Positions 6,515-10,247 of a stretch of DNA of 10,247 bases are shown here, in pieces. Position numbers and translations under genes: made by a program. Origin of the DNA: Chloroflexota bacterium (GTDB lineage Bacteria; Chloroflexota; Anaerolineae; DTPP01). The stretch's first letter is position 1, and each line of letters opens with the position of its first letter. The stretch lies in NCBI GenBank assembly GCA_012514615.1, contig JAAYZY010000404.1, forward strand, positions 1-10,247. Direction: 5' to 3'. The notes below the pieces were generated by a model, which saw nothing but the letters and a program-made list of their open reading frames with translations, was not told the origin of the DNA and made no database searches.

Positions 6515-7650
6515 CTGACAAGAAGCTGCGCGTGGGCGTCCTCTTTGGCGGGCGCTCGGGGGAGCACGAAGTGAGCCTCCTGTCCGCCCGAGGCATCATG
6601 GGCGCCATGGACCCGGCCAAGTACCAGATCGTCCCCATCGGCATCGCCAAAGATGGCCGGTGGATCGCCCATGGGAACCCCATGCGCTCCTTGGTGCAGG
6701 GGCTCGCCGCGGGCGGCTCGGTGGCAGTAGCGCCGCCAGCCGACCCCACGCATCCGGTCCTGCACGTGCTAGAGGGCAGCGGCGCGCCGATCCAGGTGGA
6801 CGTGGTCTTCCCCGCGCTGCACGGCCCCTTCGGCGAAGACGGGACCATCCAGGGGCTGCTGGAGCTGGCCAACCTGCCCTACGTGGGCAGCGGTGTGGCC
6901 GCTTCAGCCACGGCGATGGACAAAATCTTGGCCAAGGCGATCTTCGCCGCCCACGGCCTGCCGGTCACCGGCCACGTGCTGGTCTACCGTGGGCAGTGGC
7001 AGAGCGAGCCCCAGCGGGCGGCGGAGCAGGTGGCCAACGAGATCGGCTTCCCCTGCTTTGTCAAGCCGGCCAACCTGGGCTCCAGCGTGGGCATCAGCAA
7101 AGTGAAGGAGATGGCTCAGCTGGGCCCGGCGCTGGACGAGGCTGCCCGCTTCGACCGCAAGCTGCTGGTGGAGCAGGGCATCAACGCCCGGGAGATCGAA
7201 TGCAGCGTGCTGGGCAACGACGTGCTGCAGGCCTCCATCCCCGGCGAGATCGTGCCGTGCCGCGAGTTCTACGACTACCGGGCCAAGTATGTGGAGGCCG
7301 GGTCGGAGCTGCTCATCCCCGCCCCGCTGGACCATCGGACCAGCGAGGAGGTGCGCCGCCTGGCCATGGCAGCCTACCGAGCCCTGGACTGCGCCGGCAT
7401 GGCCCGAGTGGATTTCTTGCTGGATCGTGAGAACGGCCGCCTGTACCTCAACGAGGTGAACACCATTCCGGGCTTCACGCCCATCAGCATGTACCCCAAG
7501 TTGTGGGAAGCCAGCGGCCTGGGGTACACAGCGTTGATCGATCGCCTGATTGAGCTGGCCTTGGAGAGGCACGCAGACAAGGCCCACAACCTGACTTCCT
7601 ACCCCGAAGAGGGGGAGGCCCTGGTCGCATCGTTTGGTGAGGAAGCGTGA
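6511..7650 (+). CDS. ddl: D-alanine--D-alanine ligase
   Basis: Ddl is an ATP-grasp enzyme that joins two D-Ala to make the dipeptide used by MurF. The 379-residue product (TTG start) has LFGGRSGEHEVS at 11-22, with Glu18 matching E. coli DdlB Glu15, then HGPFGEDG at 104-111, YVGSG at 124-128, the ATP-binding lysine region CFVKPANLGSSVG at 182-194, EQGINAREIE at 221-230, FYDYRAKY at 253-260, and the metal-binding NEVNTIPGFTPIS at 314-326. Tyr260 corresponds to DdlB Tyr216. Phe there marks D-Ala-D-Lac ligases, so D-Ala-D-Ala is the expected product and there is no hint of vancomycin-type resistance. The gene overlaps murB at its start (TTGA) and ftsQ at its end (GTGA). An alternative GTG start at 6505 would add 2 residues. 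Confidence 0.95.
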   Translation: MTDKKLRVGVLFGGRSGEHEVSLLSARGIMGAMDPAKYQIVPIGIAKDGRWIAHGNPMRSLVQGLAAGGSVAVAPPADPTHPVLHVLEGSGAPIQVDVVFPALHGPFGEDGTIQGLLELANLPYVGSGVAASATAMDKILAKAIFAAHGLPVTGHVLVYRGQWQSEPQRAAEQVANEIGFPCFVKPANLGSSVGISKVKEMAQLGPALDEAARFDRKLLVEQGINAREIECSVLGNDVLQASIPGEIVPCREFYDYRAKYVEAGSELLIPAPLDHRTSEEVRRLAMAAYRALDCAGMARVDFLLDRENGRLYLNEVNTIPGFTPISMYPKLWEASGLGYTALIDRLIELALERHADKAHNLTSYPEEGEALVASFGEEA

Positions 7651-8546
7651 AACGGCGCAAGCGAGAGTCCCAGGACCACGAGCCGGAGTGGGCGCCCCGC
7701 GACTGGACGTACGAAAGCGCGGTGCAGACGCGGCCGCGCGCCTCGTCCCTGTCTCGCCGCCTGAAAGGCAGCAGCGGCCACGCACGGCCACGGAAGAGAA
7801 CCATGAACGCGGCGACGGCGCTGCCTCGGCCGCGGCCCACCGTGGTCATCCCCACCGTGGCGCAGATCAGGGCGGCCGGGCCCAATCTGCTGGGCGCGCT
7901 GAGCCTGATCGGCTGGGTGTGGTTGCTGGTGCAGGTGTTCGCCTCCGATGCCTACTACCTACCCCAGCCCCACGTGCGGGGCAACGCTATCCTGCCAGTG
8001 GAGCGCATCGCCGCCCAGGCAGACCTGCCGCCGGGCTTCCACATCATGTTCGTGAACCCGGCTCAGGTAGAGACCAAGCTGCTGGCGCTGCCGGAGGTCC
8101 GCAGCGCGCGGGTCACCTGCCAGCTGCCCGGCAAGATGACCATTCAGATCACCGAGCGCACGCCCATCTTCAACTGGCGCAGCGGTGATCGCATGTTCTG
8201 GGTAGATGGCGAAGGGGTCTTCTTGGAGTCCAGCTACTTGCTGCCGCAGTCCCTCACCATCCAAGAAGCCAGCGGCGTCGAGAGAACACCGGGCGAGGCG
8301 GTCGACAGCGAGGTCATTGGGGCGTTGCAGCGCCTGGAAGACCTGCTGCCGCGGGTCACACACTACGAGCACGTTGTCGGATCGGGACTGCGATTCACCA
8401 CGCCAGACGGGGTGCAGGTCACCTTGGGCACGCAGAACCTGGAACGTCAGGTGCAGACCCTCCAGGCGCTCTTGGAGGAGCTCAGGGCCTTGGGCCAGAC
8501 GGCGAGCGAGATCCATCTTGAGTACAAGTATCCAGTGGTGAAGTAG
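7647..8546 (+). CDS. ftsQ: Cell division protein FtsQ (POTRA domain)
   Basis: FtsQ is a bitopic membrane protein that links early and late divisome proteins, usually with FtsL and FtsB. From GTG 7647 the 299-residue product has a long cytoplasmic tail (1-78, rich in Arg/Lys), one membrane helix at about 80-99, a POTRA domain at about 104-172 (VRGNAIL at 110-116, LPEVRSARV at 148-156, LPGKMTIQITER at 160-171), and a beta domain at 173-299 including FWVDGEGVFL at 184-193. The GTG overlaps the ddl stop as GTGA, with GAGGA at 7639-7643 close upstream. The ATG at 7803 (residue 53) is an alternative start; it would leave about 26 residues before the helix, a common FtsQ arrangement. The family call rests on the topology, POTRA pattern and position before ftsA, since FtsQ sequences are poorly conserved. 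Confidence 0.9.
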   Translation: MKRRKRESQDHEPEWAPRDWTYESAVQTRPRASSLSRRLKGSSGHARPRKRTMNAATALPRPRPTVVIPTVAQIRAAGPNLLGALSLIGWVWLLVQVFASDAYYLPQPHVRGNAILPVERIAAQADLPPGFHIMFVNPAQVETKLLALPEVRSARVTCQLPGKMTIQITERTPIFNWRSGDRMFWVDGEGVFLESSYLLPQSLTIQEASGVERTPGEAVDSEVIGALQRLEDLLPRVTHYEHVVGSGLRFTTPDGVQVTLGTQNLERQVQTLQALLEELRALGQTASEIHLEYKYPVVK

Positions 8547-8570
8547 AGCGGCTCCACGGGAGAACGAGAC

Positions 8571-8577
8571 GGGAGGA
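8571..8577 (+). promoter_or_regulatory. Strong ribosome-binding site of ftsA
   Basis: GGGAGGA lies 4 bases before the GTG start at 8582. The 35-base gap between ftsQ and ftsA (8547-8581) holds nothing else I can recognise, and I see no clear -10/-35 pair in it. ftsA therefore appears to be read from its own strong site rather than by start/stop overlap with ftsQ. Confidence 0.75.
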
Positions 8578-8581
8578 TACC

Positions 8582-9811
8582 GTGGAAAGGACCATCGTCG
8601 GCATCGATGTGGGGACCACCAAGATCTGTGCCCTGATCGGCGAAGCGACGGAAAGCGGCGCTCTGCGGGTGGTGGGCATGGGCGAGGTGGCCTCGCGCGG
8701 GCTGAACAAGGGCGTCGTGGTCAACGTCCAAGAAGCCACCCAGGCGATCGCCGAAGCGCTGAGGCAGGCCGAGCAGTTTTCCGGCTATGCCATCGAACGC
8801 GCCTGGGTCGGCGTGGCGGGCCCCCACATCAGTTCCATGAACTGCCGCGGGTTGGTGGCGGTATCCAACGGCCGCAAAGGGATCACCCAAGAGGATATCG
8901 ATCGGGCGGTGCGGGCTGCCAAGGCCATGGCGCCCATCCCCCACACCCAAGACATCATCCATGCCGTGCCCCGCTCGTTCATCGTGGACGGGCAGGACGG
9001 CATCCGCGACCCGCGAGGGATGCAGGGCTTCCGGCTGGAAGTGGAAGCGCACATCGTCACTGGCGCCTCCACCTCCATCAACAACCTGCTGCGCTGTGTG
9101 CAAGGGGCCGAAGTGGGCGTAGACGGCCTGGTGCTCCAGGCCTTGGCCTCCGGCGAGGCCGTGCTCACCTCTCACGAACGCGATTCTGGGGTCGTCTTGG
9201 CCGACATCGGCGGGGGCACCACCGACATCGGCGTGTTCATCAACGGCAGCATCTGCCACACCACGGTGCTGCCGGTGGCCGGCAACCACCTGACCAACGA
9301 CCTGGCGGTGGGGCTGTGCGCCCCCTTCGCCACCGCCGAGGAAGTGAAGCGGCGCTTTGGGCACGTATCGCGGGCCGAGATCCCCGAAGACGAGACCATC
9401 GAAGTGGCGGTCTTCGGCGAGTCCAAACGGCAGCCCATCGCCCGCACCCTGGTGGCAGAGATCCTGGAGGCGCGGGCTGAAGAGATCCTCTCGCTGATCA
9501 TGCGAGAGATCAAGCGTTCTGGCTACGACGGGCTGCTGCCGGCCGGGCTTGTGCTCTGCGGAGGCACCGCGAACCTGGGCGGCCTGCGGGAGCTGGGGCG
9601 CAGCGTCTTGGGCCTGCCCACCCGGGTGGGCAAACCCCGTGGAATCGAAGGGCTGGTGGAGAAGATCTCCGACCCAGCCTACGCCACCAGCGTGGGACTG
9701 CTGCAGTGGGCCCTGAACGCGGCCAAGGAGGCTCCGCCGCCCAAACAGCAGCGTTCCGACGGCTTCATGGGCAAGATCGTCAAGTGGCTCGGCACCTTCC
9801 TGCCCGAGTGA
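8582..9811 (+). CDS. ftsA: Cell division protein FtsA
   Basis: FtsA is an actin-fold ATPase that tethers FtsZ polymers to the membrane and recruits later divisome proteins. The 409-residue product has phosphate-1 motif GIDVGTTK at 7-14, the FtsA-specific 1C (SHS2) region at roughly 85-165, phosphate-2 motif [13 protein letters not shown] at 207-219, and adenosine motif [13 protein letters not shown] at 323-335. After a proline/glutamine-rich linker (about 384-392) the C-terminus [16 protein letters not shown] forms the expected amphipathic membrane-targeting helix, so the protein looks complete. The length is typical (about 400-420). GTG 8582 is chosen for the GGGAGGA site and because the ATPase core begins at once. 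A 67-base gap separates it from ftsZ. Confidence 0.97.
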   Translation: MERTIVGIDVGTTKICALIGEATESGALRVVGMGEVASRGLNKGVVVNVQEATQAIAEALRQAEQFSGYAIERAWVGVAGPHISSMNCRGLVAVSNGRKGITQEDIDRAVRAAKAMAPIPHTQDIIHAVPRSFIVDGQDGIRDPRGMQGFRLEVEAHIVTGASTSINNLLRCVQGAEVGVDGLVLQALASGEAVLTSHERDSGVVLADIGGGTTDIGVFINGSICHTTVLPVAGNHLTNDLAVGLCAPFATAEEVKRRFGHVSRAEIPEDETIEVAVFGESKRQPIARTLVAEILEARAEEILSLIMREIKRSGYDGLLPAGLVLCGGTANLGGLRELGRSVLGLPTRVGKPRGIEGLVEKISDPAYATSVGLLQWALNAAKEAPPPKQQRSDGFMGKIVKWLGTFLPE

Positions 9812-9825
9812 GCTAAGGCAGGGCT

Positions 9826-9836
9826 CCTTGGCAAGG
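9826..9836. repeat. Short perfect inverted repeat in the ftsA-ftsZ gap
   Basis: CCTTGGCAAGG is a perfect palindrome around a central G, 15 bases after the ftsA stop. The one-base centre is too tight for a full RNA hairpin, although a 4-bp stem with a GGC loop, or a longer CTCC/GGAG pairing (9824-9827 with 9837-9840), could form. It could be a small protein-binding site or chance. There is no T-run, so it is not a factor-independent terminator. Confidence 0.3.
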
Positions 9837-9843
9837 GGAGGCG

Positions 9844-9864
9844 GCCTAGCGGCAGGCGCTAAGC
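9844..9864 (+). promoter_or_regulatory. Hairpin directly upstream of the ftsZ ribosome-binding site
   Basis: GCCTAGCG at 9844-9851 pairs with CGCTAAGC at 9857-9864 across a 5-base loop, giving eight positions with one C/A mismatch. It ends on the base before the AAGGAGGT site. No T-run follows, so it is not a terminator. A role in mRNA processing, stability or ribosome access to ftsZ is possible but inferred. Confidence 0.4.
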
Positions 9865-9872
9865 AAGGAGGT
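9865..9872 (+). promoter_or_regulatory. Near-perfect Shine-Dalgarno for the upstream ftsZ start
   Basis: AAGGAGGT is complementary to the 3' end of bacterial 16S rRNA over 8 bases and is 6 bases from the GTG at 9879. It is the strongest ribosome-binding site in the window and points to GTG 9879 as a real ftsZ start. Confidence 0.75.
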
Positions 9873-9878
9873 CGGGGA

Positions 9879-10247
9879 GTGCACAGAGGTTCTTTCTTCG
9901 ACGAGGACTGGCAAGAGAAGCCCGCTACGGAGATGCAGGCAGAAACGGACGAAAGGAGTCGGGAGATGCAGCAAGAGATGCAGGACATTGGGAACTTCGC
10001 TCAGATCAAGGTGATCGGTGTGGGCGGAGGCGGCAGTAACGCCGTCAACCGCATGATCGCTGAAGGGATCAAGGGCGTGGAGTTCATCGCCATCAACACA
10101 GACGCTCAGGCGCTCATGCTCTCCAACGCGCCGGCGCGCATCCGCATCGGCGACAAGCTGCTCAAGGGGCTGGGCGCCGGCGGCGACCCCAACGTGGGCA
10201 CGAAGGCAGCTGAGGAGTCGCGAGAAGACCTCTCGGAGATGGTGGCC
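9879..10247 (+). CDS. ftsZ: Cell division protein FtsZ, 3' end missing
   Basis: FtsZ is the tubulin-like GTPase that forms the Z-ring. Only 123 codons are in the window, and the frame is open to the end. From GTG 9879 the conserved core starts at [17 protein letters not shown] (43-59), the GTP-binding T1 region. AINTDAQAL at 71-79 is the T2 region, and [11 protein letters not shown] at 97-107 follows as in other FtsZ. The first ~42 residues form a charged tail with three EMQ repeats and are not conserved in families I know. Starts at ATG 9933, 9966 and 9978 are also in frame. ATG 9966, with AAGGAG seven bases upstream, gives the usual short N-terminus of about a dozen residues before IKVIG. 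I chose GTG 9879 for its near-perfect ribosome site. Gene identity is certain, the start is not. Confidence 0.96.
   Translation, partial: MHRGSFFDEDWQEKPATEMQAETDERSREMQQEMQDIGNFAQIKVIGVGGGGSNAVNRMIAEGIKGVEFIAINTDAQALMLSNAPARIRIGDKLLKGLGAGGDPNVGTKAAEESREDLSEMVA
9929..9983 (+). repeat. Three in-frame copies of a GAGATGCAG repeat at the ftsZ start
   Basis: GGAGATGCAG occurs at 9929-9938 and 9962-9971, and AGAGATGCAG at 9974-9983, all in the ftsZ frame and encoding Glu-Met-Gln each time. Each copy carries an ATG that could act as a start. The copies are 33 and 12 bases apart. Confidence 0.7.
9953..9958 (+). promoter_or_regulatory. Second ribosome-binding site for an inner ftsZ start
   Basis: AAGGAG lies 7 bases before ATG 9966, in the ftsZ frame. 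With the following bases (TCGGGAGATGCA) it nearly repeats the upstream module at 9865-9883. It would give an FtsZ 29 residues shorter, with a family-typical N-terminus. Confidence 0.55.

Noticed and set aside
9812..9864. Terminator between ftsA and ftsZ
   Set aside because: The inverted repeats are not followed by a T-run, and ftsZ begins at once downstream in the same direction.
8447..9988. 513-codon open frame on the minus strand opposite ftsA
   Set aside because: It mirrors ftsA and the ftsZ start codon-for-codon, encodes no recognisable domain, and is explained by GC-rich codon bias.
1..10247. Mobile element, phage, CRISPR or tRNA content
   Set aside because: No transposase, integrase, spaced repeat array or cloverleaf was seen. 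All of the sequence apart from short gaps is accounted for by dcw genes.

Overview
The window is one uninterrupted, single-strand stretch of a bacterial division and cell wall (dcw) cluster. All genes are on the + strand in the order murD (5' end outside the window), ftsW, murG, a CvpA-like membrane protein gene, murC, murB, ddl, ftsQ, ftsA, ftsZ (3' end outside the window). No tRNA, rRNA, CRISPR array, insertion sequence or factor-independent terminator was seen. Nothing looks recently acquired: the GC-rich composition and codon use are similar from end to end, apart from the short ftsA-ftsZ junction.

The source is a GC-rich bacterium with peptidoglycan and FtsZ/FtsA-based division. Several family details suggest Chloroflexota (for example Anaerolineae or relatives): MurD with TPNHLDRH and SPGGTSFDAY, MurG with YLPDLEPG in place of HEQN, and MurC with EADEYD. 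This placement is inferred from remembered family variants, not from a search.

Region by region: 1-1325 MurD adds D-Glu to UDP-MurNAc-L-Ala. 1328-2479 FtsW is the SEDS glycan polymerase of the septum. 2415-3527 MurG makes lipid II from lipid I. 3529-4218 is a multi-pass membrane protein of uncertain role that resembles CvpA. 4215-5588 MurC and 5585-6514 MurB act on the early UDP-MurNAc steps. 6511-7650 Ddl makes D-Ala-D-Ala. 7647-8546 FtsQ is the POTRA-bearing divisome protein. 8582-9811 FtsA anchors FtsZ to the membrane. 9879-10247 is the start of FtsZ. Together they supply precursor, polymerise it at the septum and organise the Z-ring.

The genes from murD to ftsQ are packed with gaps of 2 bases or less, or with overlaps (four 4-base overlaps, and one 65-base overlap between ftsW and murG), so translational coupling is likely. 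The only real gaps are before ftsA (35 bases) and ftsZ (67 bases), and these two genes carry the strongest Shine-Dalgarno sequences. The ftsZ front end is the most unusual local structure: two similar ribosome-binding/start modules lie in frame, 87 bases apart, downstream of a hairpin. I found no wholly new system. The best leads are the membrane gene inserted between murG and murC, the ftsZ start region, and clade-type substitutions in MurD, MurG and FtsW.
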